Part shown: piece by piece, positions 42,079-49,714 of the stretch
Numbering within the stretch: the first letter of the stretch is position 1
Layout of the letters: every line of letters begins with the position of its first letter
Assembly (NCBI GenBank): GCA_002483445.1
Contig: DLHY01000047.1
Coordinates: 75,366 to 139,365 of the forward strand
Length of the DNA: 64,000 bases
Source of the DNA: Blastocatellia bacterium UBA7656
GTDB lineage: Bacteria > Acidobacteriota > Blastocatellia > UBA7656
Reading direction: 5' to 3'
Notes under the pieces: generated by a model
Seen by the model: only the letters and a program-made list of their open reading frames with translations
Databases searched by the model: none
Told to the model about the DNA's origin: nothing
Made by a program: the position numbers and the translations under genes

Positions 42079-43746
42079 CTACAGACCTTTCGCCGCCCCT
42101 TCGCCCCGCGGGTCGGCTCCGCCCGTGAATCGAATTATTCTGCCTTTCGCGTCATACTCGATGCTGAGTCCGTGCGCGTTCCCAATCCCTCCGACTACGC
42201 GAAGCTTATGGCCCATCTCCGTCAGGCGATTGCGCGTGCTTTCACTGATGCCGCGTTCGACGGCTATCGAATCAGGCTCGATAAAACTTATGCGCGGCGC
42301 GGCGATAGCGTCCTGCACGTTCATTTTGAAATCAATAAGATTCATGATCATCTGCGGAACAGTCTGGCCGATTGTGTGACCTCCCGGCGTGCCTATGGCT
42401 ACCCACGGTCGGCCATCGCGAAAAATTATCGTCGGGCAATCCCCTGAAAGTTTTCTTCTTCCCGGATATGCATCCATCGGATTTCCCTTTGGCTCGAATG
42501 TGCAATACGAAAGCGAATTGTTCAACCAGATTCCTGTCCCGCTTGGCATCAGCTTGCTTCCGAAAAGTCCGCCGAGAGTCTGAGTGGCGCTAACGACGTT
42601 GCCCCATTTGTCAGCAACGACGAAATGAGTCGTGTGACCGTTTGCGGGCGTGTTCGTTTTCGGAGGCTCGTAAGGCTTTGCCTTCTGAGGGTCTATATTC
42701 GCCGCTTCTTCGGCCCAGTATTTTTCCGACAGCAGCATATCGAGAGGCGGGGGCGCGATGTCAGGATCGCCCGCGTATCGAAGCCGAACCCAGAAGCCGT
42801 GCTTGGTCGCTTCGGCGAAGCGATGAAGATAAGCGACGCTGTTATGTCCCATCGCCGAGAGATCGAAACGACTCATCAGGCCGAGCCGCACGAGCATATC
42901 GAAAGCATTGGCGGGCGGAGAGGCTGTGACGATGCGATAGCCGCGATAATTTATCTGTATCGTCTCCCACCATTCAGGCTTATTATTTTTCAAATCATCG
43001 AGCGTCAGAAAACTTCCGGCGTCTTTCATCGCCGCATCGACCATTCGGCCAAGCTCGCCGCCGTGAAGCGCCGAAGCCCCCTGGCGTGCGATCAATCGAA
43101 AAGAATTCGCCAGGTCTTTTTGAACGAGCCGTTCGCCTGTGTTAAGCGGCTGACCGCTCTTGCCATAAAACTCTTTTGCGTGATCGGGGAACGCAGGGAA
43201 TCCGGATTTGATCATCTGAGCAGTGCGCTCGCTTATGGGGAATCCTTCATCGGCAAGTTTGGTCGCCGCGTCGAAAAGCTTCGCCCACGGGAGCCTGCCG
43301 TATTTTTTCGACATATCCTCCCACGCTTTGAGGTTGCCGGGAGTTGAGACGGCTTTGGCTCCTTCGCGGTTTTTCATGTGGTTCGGAGTCGGGGCGCGAA
43401 AGACATCCGAATCCAATGACGCGGGAATTCTGCCGCTGGTGTTGAGAAATTTCGCCTCGCGTTTCCGCGCGTCGTAAACGACTACGGTGCCGTATCCGCC
43501 TATGCCTGACATCATCGGCTCGACGACGTTGAGCGCGGCAGCGACGGCAATCGCGGCGTCGAACGCATTGCCGCCCGCCGCAAGCGCATCAAGCCCCGCC
43601 TGAGTCGCAAGCGGATGCGCGGAGCTTACCATTCCGCGCGAGCCTGTGGCCGGAGATTTCGGCGCGGTGTTTTGATAAAGTCCAATTGATTCGAAATTCA
43701 TAAGCAATAAAACGAAAACGGCTGCTACAGGTTTGATCTTCAACAT
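42079..43746 (-). CDS. ggt: Gamma-glutamyltransferase
   Basis: The ATG at 43746 has GGAGG upstream and opens a signal-like segment (VAAVFVLLLMNFESIGLYQ), so a longer upstream frame is rejected. The protein (about 555 residues) has the large-subunit features MVSSAHPLATQAGLDALAAG and GGNAFDAAIAVAAALNVVEP. The self-cleavage site with nucleophile Thr lies in NGHTTHFVVAD, followed by small-subunit motifs SGTGIWLNNSLS and GTPGGHTIGQTV. The enzyme cleaves and transfers gamma-glutamyl groups, for example from glutathione, in the periplasm. It is convergent with the MFS exporter. The reaction is firm; the physiological substrate is not shown. Confidence 0.95.
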   Translation of the reverse strand: MLKIKPVAAVFVLLLMNFESIGLYQNTAPKSPATGSRGMVSSAHPLATQAGLDALAAGGNAFDAAIAVAAALNVVEPMMSGIGGYGTVVVYDARKREAKFLNTSGRIPASLDSDVFRAPTPNHMKNREGAKAVSTPGNLKAWEDMSKKYGRLPWAKLFDAATKLADEGFPISERTAQMIKSGFPAFPDHAKEFYGKSGQPLNTGERLVQKDLANSFRLIARQGASALHGGELGRMVDAAMKDAGSFLTLDDLKNNKPEWWETIQINYRGYRIVTASPPANAFDMLVRLGLMSRFDLSAMGHNSVAYLHRFAEATKHGFWVRLRYAGDPDIAPPPLDMLLSEKYWAEEAANIDPQKAKPYEPPKTNTPANGHTTHFVVADKWGNVVSATQTLGGLFGSKLMPSGTGIWLNNSLSYCTFEPKGNPMDAYPGRRKLSGDCPTIIFRDGRPWVAIGTPGGHTIGQTVPQMIMNLIDFKMNVQDAIAAPRISFIEPDSIAVERGISESTRNRLTEMGHKLRVVGGIGNAHGLSIEYDAKGRIIRFTGGADPRGEGAAKGL

Positions 43747-43872
43747 CGTTGCCTCCCATATCAGCGCATAATAATTCATCAATGGAACGGAAACAATGCG
43801 CTGATCGAACAGAATAATTGCGCATCCGGCTTCTGCATAGCCATCTATTTCTTCGAAGCCGAGGTCGAAGAG

Positions 43873-43979
43873 AGAAACCACCGATGAACACCGATGGACA
43901 CAGATAGAACGAGCCTGAGATTTCTCTACTTTTTCTGCTTCTCGTCTTATCAGTGTTTATCTGTGTTCATCGTTGGTTC
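43873..43979. repeat. Inverted ACCGATGAACACAGAT-type simple repeats
   Basis: ACCACCGATGAACACCGATGGACACAGATAG (43876-43906) faces a related complement at 43947-43979 (TTATCAGTGTTTATCTGTG...). It lies in the divergent gap 43747-44072 between ggt and the oxidoreductase. I see nothing else to annotate in that gap. Confidence 0.75.
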
Positions 43980-44072
43980 ATTCTTTCCGGCTGAAAATTA
44001 AAGTGACATGCGATTCTGCTATGCTCGCGGATTTGCCTCTCCGTGTTTGACTCTGATAGATTCCCCTCACCG

Positions 44073-45068
44073 ATGGAAAATAAACCAGTGATAGCGGTGG
44101 CTGGTGCCGGATACTGGGGCGTCAACCATGTGCGTAACTTTCATGAGCTTGGCGCTCTGGGGACGGTATGCGATACGAGCGCACAGTCTCTTTCCCGAAT
44201 AGCCGAACGATTCAGCGGCGCGCGAACTGAAATCGATTTCGACACGGTTCTCAGCGACTCTTCTATTCGCGGAGTCGTCGTAGCCACGCCTGCCGAATAT
44301 CATTACAAGATGGCCCTCGCGGCAATCGAAGCGGGCAAGGATGTGCTTGTTGAAAAGCCGCTGACTCTCAGCGTCGAAGAAGGCGAAAGGCTCGTCCGTT
44401 CAGCCCGCGAGCGCGGCGCGATTCTGATGGTCGGACACCTGCTCGAATATCACCCGGCGGTGTTGAGGCTGCGCGAGTTGATCTCGACCGGCGCGCTCGG
44501 CCACTTGCGCTACGTCTATTCTAGTCGTCTCAATTTGGGCAAAGTCCGCCGCGAAGAAAATATACTCTGGAGCTTCGCCCCTCACGACATCGCTATCATT
44601 CTCCGACTCGTCGGCAGCCTTCCCGTAAGAGTCGCGGCGACCGGCGGCGCATACCTTCAACCTGCGATAGCCGATGTGACAGTCACCCATCTCGAATTTC
44701 CAGGCGGCGTGCGCGCGCACATATTCGTAAGCTGGCTTCATCCCTACAAAGAGCAGCGCATGTCGGTCATCGGCTCTTCGCGCATGGCCGTGTTCGATGA
44801 TGTCGTCAAACAGGACAAACTGCGCGTTTATGATCAGGGCGTCGAATTGATCAACGGCGAAATGGTCGCGCGCAAAAACGAAGGCGTTCCCGAGACTATC
44901 GCCGGAGATGAGCCATTGCGGAGTCAGTGCAGTCATTTTCTTGAGTGCATAGCGACGCGACGGCAACCGCTCACAGACGGCGAAAGCGGGTTGAGAGTTT
45001 TGCGCGTGCTTGACGCTGCCGAATCGTCTCTCGCGCAGGGCGGAGAGCCGGTCGATTTGAAAGGGTAA
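44073..45068 (+). CDS. Gfo/Idh/MocA-family nucleotide-sugar oxidoreductase (WbpB-like)
   Basis: The protein of about 331 residues begins VIAVAGAGYWGVNHVRNFHELG, an NAD(P)-binding Rossmann start. It has VVVATPAEYHYKMALAAIEAGKDVLVEKPLTL, the conserved EKP motif with the catalytic Lys. Adjacent to a WbpD/WlbB-like acetyltransferase gene only two bases downstream, it fits WbpB/WlbA: oxidation of a UDP-HexNAc(A) at C3. The ATG at 44073 is chosen because the fold begins there; an upstream GTG would add ten unlikely residues. The aminotransferase (WbpE-type) that usually completes this route is not in the window. Confidence 0.88.
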   Translation: MENKPVIAVAGAGYWGVNHVRNFHELGALGTVCDTSAQSLSRIAERFSGARTEIDFDTVLSDSSIRGVVVATPAEYHYKMALAAIEAGKDVLVEKPLTLSVEEGERLVRSARERGAILMVGHLLEYHPAVLRLRELISTGALGHLRYVYSSRLNLGKVRREENILWSFAPHDIAIILRLVGSLPVRVAATGGAYLQPAIADVTVTHLEFPGGVRAHIFVSWLHPYKEQRMSVIGSSRMAVFDDVVKQDKLRVYDQGVELINGEMVARKNEGVPETIAGDEPLRSQCSHFLECIATRRQPLTDGESGLRVLRVLDAAESSLAQGGEPVDLKG

Positions 45069-45070
45069 GG

Positions 45071-45661
45071 ATGGAGAAAGATTATTTCGTGCATGAATCG
45101 AGTTACGTTGATGAGCCAAGCGAGATAGGCGAGGGGACGAAGATATGGCACTTCTCACACGTGATGAAAAATTCCAGAATCGGAAAACGATGCAATATAG
45201 GCCAGAACGTCGTCATCTCGCCTGACGTTCGCATAGGCGACAATGTGAAGATTCAAAACAACGTCAGCGTCTACACCGGAGTCGAGCTTGAAGACGATGT
45301 GTTTTGCGGGCCTTCGATGGTCTTCACCAACGTCGTCAACCCGCGCAGCCACGTTTCGCGCAAAGATGAATACAGAAAAACTCTGGTCAAGCGGGGCGCA
45401 TCAATCGGAGCCAACGCGACCGTCGTGTGCGGGCATACGATTGGCCGATACGCATTCATCGGCGCGGGCGCGGTCGTGACGAAAGACGTTCCCGATTACG
45501 CGCTCGTGGTCGGCAATCCCGGTCGCGTGGCCGGATGGATGTGCCAGTGCGGAATAAAACTCGACCTCTCAAGTAATGCAGAGAAGAGCGAAGAGGCTGT
45601 GTGCAACGCCTGCGGAAAAAAGTACGCGAAGGAAAACGGCAGCGTCAGAGAAATCCTGTAG
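45071..45661 (+). CDS. Left-handed beta-helix acetyltransferase (WbpD/WlbB-like) with C-terminal zinc ribbon
   Basis: The 196-residue protein is built of hexapeptide repeats (SSYVDEPSEIGEGTKIWHFS, IGKRCNIGQNVVISPDVRIGD, GASIGANATVVCGHTIGRYA) and ends the fold with VVTKDVPDYALVVGNPGRVAGWM. This is the pattern of UDP-2-acetamido-3-amino-2,3-dideoxyglucuronate N-acetyltransferases, which use acetyl-CoA. A C-terminal zinc-ribbon-like tail follows, with CQCG and CNACGKKYAK. It starts two bases after the oxidoreductase stop, so the two genes form an operon for making a diacetylated amino sugar for a surface glycan. Confidence 0.92.
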   Translation: MEKDYFVHESSYVDEPSEIGEGTKIWHFSHVMKNSRIGKRCNIGQNVVISPDVRIGDNVKIQNNVSVYTGVELEDDVFCGPSMVFTNVVNPRSHVSRKDEYRKTLVKRGASIGANATVVCGHTIGRYAFIGAGAVVTKDVPDYALVVGNPGRVAGWMCQCGIKLDLSSNAEKSEEAVCNACGKKYAKENGSVREIL

Positions 45662-45729
45662 CGCAATCTGACGGATTGCGCTCCCTGAAAGCATGACAAT
45701 TTGGACAGCGCAAGCTAACAGCTTACGCC
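45660..45729. repeat. REP-like two-hairpin element (copy 3)
   Basis: AGCGCAATC-TGACG-GATTGCGCT (45660-45682) and GCGCAAGCT-AAC-AGCTTACGC (45708-45728) are stems of nine bases, the second with one mismatch. CCCTGAAAG lies between. The first stem overlaps the last base of the acetyltransferase stop codon, and the element ends about 20 nt before the next gene. Confidence 0.75.
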
Positions 45730-45751
45730 ATAAATTCGGAGGAGAACCGCC

Positions 45752-48340
45752 ATGAATTATCGTCGCGCAATCATCCTGCTTCTGACGCTTTGCTTATTGT
45801 CGCCGTCTTCGATCACGGCGCAGTCAAAATCATCGCGCAAAACTCCGGGGCAAACCCCTCGCGGGACGTTGCTCCCGAACGGATGGACGCTCACGCCCGA
45901 AGGCGAACAGATCGAAGTCAGCGACCTGCCGCTCAACATGGAAATGAGTCAGGACGGTCGCTACCTTCTTGTCGCCACAGGCGGCGCAGGCGATCAGACT
46001 ATCAATGTCATCGATCTGCAATCGAAGATCAAAACTCAGGCGATTCAGGTCGACAAGTCATGGCTCGGCCTCGCGCTCGCGCCCCGCGGCAATCGATTCT
46101 TCGCGTCGGGCGGCGATGATAACGAAATTCTCGATTTCGACTTCACACAGGGTCGCGCCGCACTTTCAGGCAGGATCGCGCTCGGCAGCGCCGAGTATCA
46201 TGCGCTCGATGCGCGAAGCCGCCAGGAAGCGCGCAGGCAGGGACGAGGCGAATTCGCTTTCCCCGCAGGCATGTGTGTCTCGCCCGACGGCCATCGGCTC
46301 TACGTCGCCGAAAATCTCACGAACAATCTCGCGGTCATCGATGCGACGGAAAAGAAAGTCATCACAAAAATCGCGGTTGGCGAGTATCCCTATGATTGCA
46401 CTATTTCAAATGATGGCAGGCGCGTTTATGTGAGCAACTGGGGATCGCGCAGCGTGTCCATAATCGATACGGCTGTGAACAAAGTCAGCGGAATCATTCA
46501 GGTCGGCGATCATCCGAACGATCTGGAACTTGCGCGCGACGGGCGAACGCTTTACGTCGCCAACGCCAACAGCAACACCGTCTCAGTCATCGACACCGCG
46601 CAGGCGAAAGAGATCGAAGCCATCTCGACCGCGCTTCATCCGAAATCGCCCATAGGCAGCACGCCCAACGCAGTGGCGCTCTCTGTGGATGAAAAAACGC
46701 TCTACATCGCAAACGCCGATAACAACAACGTCGCGGTGATCGATGTCAGTCGTCGGGGAGAGAGCAAAGTGATGGGCTTCATTCCTACGGGGTGGTATCC
46801 CACTTCGGTTCGAGTCAGCAAAGATGGCCGCCGCCTCTTCGTCGCAAACGGCAAGGGCGTGGCATCAATGGCCAATCCGAAAGGGCCGACTCCCTATCGC
46901 TCGCGCGACACAGACACGCAATACATCGGCAGCATGTTGAAAGGAACAGTTTCGATCATCAACACACCGACGCGGGCGCGGCTCGCGCAGCTTACGCGCC
47001 GAGCTTATTCGAATTCGCCTTACACGGATCAGTTGCTCAAAGCGGCTCGCGCTCCTCGCGAAAAGACTGCCGTGCCAGTGCGACTTGGAGACCCTTCGCC
47101 GATCAAACACGTCATCTATGTGATAAAAGAAAACCGCACTTACGATCAGGTACTCGGCGATATGAAGGAAGGCAACGGCGACCCGAATCTTTGTTTGTTC
47201 GGCGAAGAGGTCACGCCGAATCATCACGCTCTGGCGCGCGAGTTCGTACTTCTTGACAACTTCTATGTCGACGCTGAAGTTTCCGCCGATGGTCATAACT
47301 GGTCGACGGCGGCTTACGCGACTGATTATGTCGAAAAGACGTGGCCGACTAACTATTCGCGTCGCGGTCGGACGTATGATTATGAGGGGCAGAAGAAAAT
47401 CTCGCGGCCCACGGGCGGCTATATATGGGATTACTGCGCGAGGGCGGGAGTGAGCTATCGAATTTATGGCGAGTTCGTTAGCACACGCGAAGGCAAGCCT
47501 GGAGGCGGAGGCGACCAGGGCGGCGATCCGGGAAAACCTCGTCGCGAAAACTTCTCTTACGAATCGGCGCTTGAGGGCCATTTCAGCCCGACCTTTCCGC
47601 CGTGGGATTTGAACATCCCCGATAACAAACGCGTCGATGCATGGCTTGAAGAGTTCCGCGAGTTTGAAAAGAACGGACGGATGCCTCAGTTCCAGATCGT
47701 TCGCATCGGCGGCAATCACACGCAAGGCACGCGGCCTGGAGCGCCGACTCCTCGCGCGATGGTCGCGGAAAACGATCTCGCGCTTGGCCGCCTCGTCGAA
47801 GCCGTCACAGAGAGCAAATACTGGGCGACGACAGCCATCTTCGTCATCGAAGACGACGCGCAAAACGGATCGGATCACGTCGATGCTCATCGCTCTGTGG
47901 CTCTGGTCATAAGTCCGTATACGAAGCGGCGATATGTCGATTCGACTATGTACACGACATCAGGGATGCTGCGGACAATGGAACTGATACTGGGCCTTCC
48001 GCCGATGAGCCAGTACGACGCGGCAGCCACGCCGATGTTCAATTCCTTCACCGCTAAAGCCGATCTGACTCAGTACAAAGGGCGACCTGCGCGGATCGAT
48101 ATCAATGAAAAGAATGCCGCCAATGCTCCCGGCGCGGCGCGTTCGATGGAGATGGATTTCAGCAAAGAGGATGCTGCGCCCGATATCGAATTCAACGAGA
48201 TAATCTGGAAATCAGTTCGCGGCGCGGATTCACAGATGCCCGCGCCGGTTCGATCAGCATTCGTCAGAGTTATCGATGATGATGACGATGATGAGAAACC
48301 TGAGAGGAAAGCGCGCAAGCGGGGAAGAAGGCAAAAGTAA
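45752..48340 (+). CDS. Exported YVTN-type beta-propeller fused to a phosphoesterase
   Basis: The 862-residue protein starts with a signal peptide (AIILLLTLCLLSPSSITAQS). A propeller of YVTN-like repeats (for example GRRVYVSNWGSRSVSIIDTA, DGRTLYVANANSNTVSVIDT) covers about 50-410. A phosphoesterase domain (about 450-790) follows, with KHVIYVIKENRTYDQVLGD, the metal-ligand regions DNFYVDAEVSADGHNW and IFVIEDDAQNGSDHVDAHR; this is the bacterial phospholipase C/acid phosphatase-type fold. An acidic-then-basic C-terminal tail ends the chain. It probably acts on phosphate esters outside the cytoplasm. GGAGG precedes the ATG. The gene is a single unit after the REP element. Confidence 0.92.
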   Translation: MNYRRAIILLLTLCLLSPSSITAQSKSSRKTPGQTPRGTLLPNGWTLTPEGEQIEVSDLPLNMEMSQDGRYLLVATGGAGDQTINVIDLQSKIKTQAIQVDKSWLGLALAPRGNRFFASGGDDNEILDFDFTQGRAALSGRIALGSAEYHALDARSRQEARRQGRGEFAFPAGMCVSPDGHRLYVAENLTNNLAVIDATEKKVITKIAVGEYPYDCTISNDGRRVYVSNWGSRSVSIIDTAVNKVSGIIQVGDHPNDLELARDGRTLYVANANSNTVSVIDTAQAKEIEAISTALHPKSPIGSTPNAVALSVDEKTLYIANADNNNVAVIDVSRRGESKVMGFIPTGWYPTSVRVSKDGRRLFVANGKGVASMANPKGPTPYRSRDTDTQYIGSMLKGTVSIINTPTRARLAQLTRRAYSNSPYTDQLLKAARAPREKTAVPVRLGDPSPIKHVIYVIKENRTYDQVLGDMKEGNGDPNLCLFGEEVTPNHHALAREFVLLDNFYVDAEVSADGHNWSTAAYATDYVEKTWPTNYSRRGRTYDYEGQKKISRPTGGYIWDYCARAGVSYRIYGEFVSTREGKPGGGGDQGGDPGKPRRENFSYESALEGHFSPTFPPWDLNIPDNKRVDAWLEEFREFEKNGRMPQFQIVRIGGNHTQGTRPGAPTPRAMVAENDLALGRLVEAVTESKYWATTAIFVIEDDAQNGSDHVDAHRSVALVISPYTKRRYVDSTMYTTSGMLRTMELILGLPPMSQYDAAATPMFNSFTAKADLTQYKGRPARIDINEKNAANAPGAARSMEMDFSKEDAAPDIEFNEIIWKSVRGADSQMPAPVRSAFVRVIDDDDDDEKPERKARKRGRRQK

Positions 48341-48484
48341 AAAGGCAAAATGAAAAGTGAGAAAAATGAAAAAGGCAAAAGTTGAGAATGATGCGAAGAC
48401 GATCACGCTGCCTTGTAAAACGCTCGATCCCCGTTGCGTCGCTATCGGAGATGTATTCTAATCAGGGATGCGGGGGTTGATGTC

Positions 48485-48826
48485 ATGAATTCGAACATAA
48501 TTTCAGATCTGGATGCTTTGAACATCGAAGAGTTGAGGTGGCTGCGCCGGGAGGTGGACAAGAGGTTGTCCGCGCATGACTCGCCGAGAACTCTGAGCCA
48601 CGTAAGAAAAACTCGCCCTCCAAAAGACCGAACGAAGGAGATGGAATGGCTGGCTCAGAATCGGGAGGCACACGCAGGGCGATGGGTAGCCATTGATGGG
48701 GACAGTCTCATCGCGCACAGTCAACGCTACGAGGATGTCTCGCGAGCCGTAGATGCCGCGGGAGTCCGGGACGCTCTGATCATGTTCGTTGAAAGCCGCG
48801 ACGCATTGCCTTTCGCCGGGTTTTGA
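48485..48826 (+). CDS. DUF5678-like small protein upstream of a retropepsin-like gene
   Basis: The protein of 113 residues has a helical start (ALNIEELRWLRREVDKRL) and the pattern WLAQNREAHAGRWVAIDGDSLIAH that marks DUF5678, a family commonly encoded beside retropepsin-like proteins. Its function is not established. The ATG at 48485 is chosen because an upstream GTG/ATG extension is Arg-rich and unlikely. The stop codon is two bases before the next ATG, so the two genes are co-translated. The pairing is the main clue; the second protein could be a processing enzyme or partner. Confidence 0.82.
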   Translation: MNSNIISDLDALNIEELRWLRREVDKRLSAHDSPRTLSHVRKTRPPKDRTKEMEWLAQNREAHAGRWVAIDGDSLIAHSQRYEDVSRAVDAAGVRDALIMFVESRDALPFAGF

Positions 48827-48828
48827 TT

Positions 48829-49236
48829 ATGCCTTACGAATTGGTTTTTCAACAACGATACGACTATGGCTCGCTCGCAACAGCCGTTTCCATCGAAACG
48901 ATTCTCAAATACGGAGAAAAAGAGAGACACCTGCTGGCGAAAATTGACACAGGCGCGGAGTATTGCCTGTTTACTCGTGAAATAGGCAATGACCTGGGAC
49001 TTGATATTGAGAGAGGTTTTTTGCAGAGCTTCTCAACCCTTGCCGGACAACTGGAGGCTTACGGACACATGGTGACGGTGGAGACCCTCGGATACGAATT
49101 TGAATCGATGGTGTTTTTTTCGGCAGAAGCAGAACTGACGCGAAATCTTCTTGGGCGACGGGGATGGCTCGATCAATTCAGGCTGGCCCTTATCGAGTAT
49201 GACAGGCACATTTTTCTCAGCCCTTACAATGAGTGA
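48829..49236 (+). CDS. Retropepsin-like aspartyl protease domain protein
   Basis: The protein of about 135 residues is a single retropepsin-like domain: LLAKIDTGAEYCLF holds the catalytic DTG, GLDIERGFLQSFSTLAGQLEAY forms the flap region, and NLLGRRGWLDQF is the ILG-like strand that follows the active site in this family. As a one-domain protein it would work as a homodimer. No signal peptide is seen, so it is probably cytoplasmic. It follows the DUF5678 gene with a two-base gap. Its substrate is unknown; the partner gene product is a possible one. Confidence 0.85.
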   Translation: MPYELVFQQRYDYGSLATAVSIETILKYGEKERHLLAKIDTGAEYCLFTREIGNDLGLDIERGFLQSFSTLAGQLEAYGHMVTVETLGYEFESMVFFSAEAELTRNLLGRRGWLDQFRLALIEYDRHIFLSPYNE

Positions 49237-49295
49237 ACAGAGGTGAAAAAGCGTTGATAGTAATGAAGGAGAGTCGGGACCGAAGTCCCAACTCT

Positions 49296-49484
49296 TCAGG
49301 CTGCCAGGTTATCCTTTTGAGATTCGACTGCACTCTCTGCGAAGGCTGAAGGGCGAAGTTCGATCTTTACGATTCGCTCGGCTCCGCATTCATAGCAGAC
49401 TTGAATCAATCGGTTATCTGATGTGCGAGCGTGGGGGACGCCCCAGTAATGGCTGTGATTTCTGAAAAACGAAAGTATGCTCAT
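49296..49484 (-). CDS. Small protein with one CxxC pair
   Basis: The 62-residue protein starts MSILSFFRNHSHYWGV and has LIQVCYECGAERIVKIEL, a single CxxC pair that could form half of a zinc ribbon in a dimer. AGAGGTAAA just upstream supports the start. Codon use looks similar to the neighbours. It lies between the retropepsin gene (convergent) and ligA (divergent). I do not know a family, and a short chance frame cannot be fully excluded. Confidence 0.6.
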   Translation of the reverse strand: MSILSFFRNHSHYWGVPHARTSDNRLIQVCYECGAERIVKIELRPSAFAESAVESQKDNLAA

Positions 49485-49714
49485 AATTTTACCTCTTCTG
49501 CTTTACTTCAAAAAAACTCTCCTACTGTTTAAGACGAAATCTCTATCGATTTCGATGTAAAAATCTTGCAACTTTATTCCACCTGCCATCAAAAAGACAT
49601 GAGGCCGCGTGGAGCAGAAAAATACGCGCGTCGGGCAAAGAAGGTTTACACAAACTTTTCGCCTCAATATACTCACCACTTAAAACTCTACGTTGTTTCA
49701 TTTTGACTCGGATT

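Noticed and set aside
46865..47890. A 341-codon frame antisense to the YVTN/phosphoesterase gene
   Set aside because: Composition is typical of antisense translation in GC-rich codons, and the sense gene is clear.
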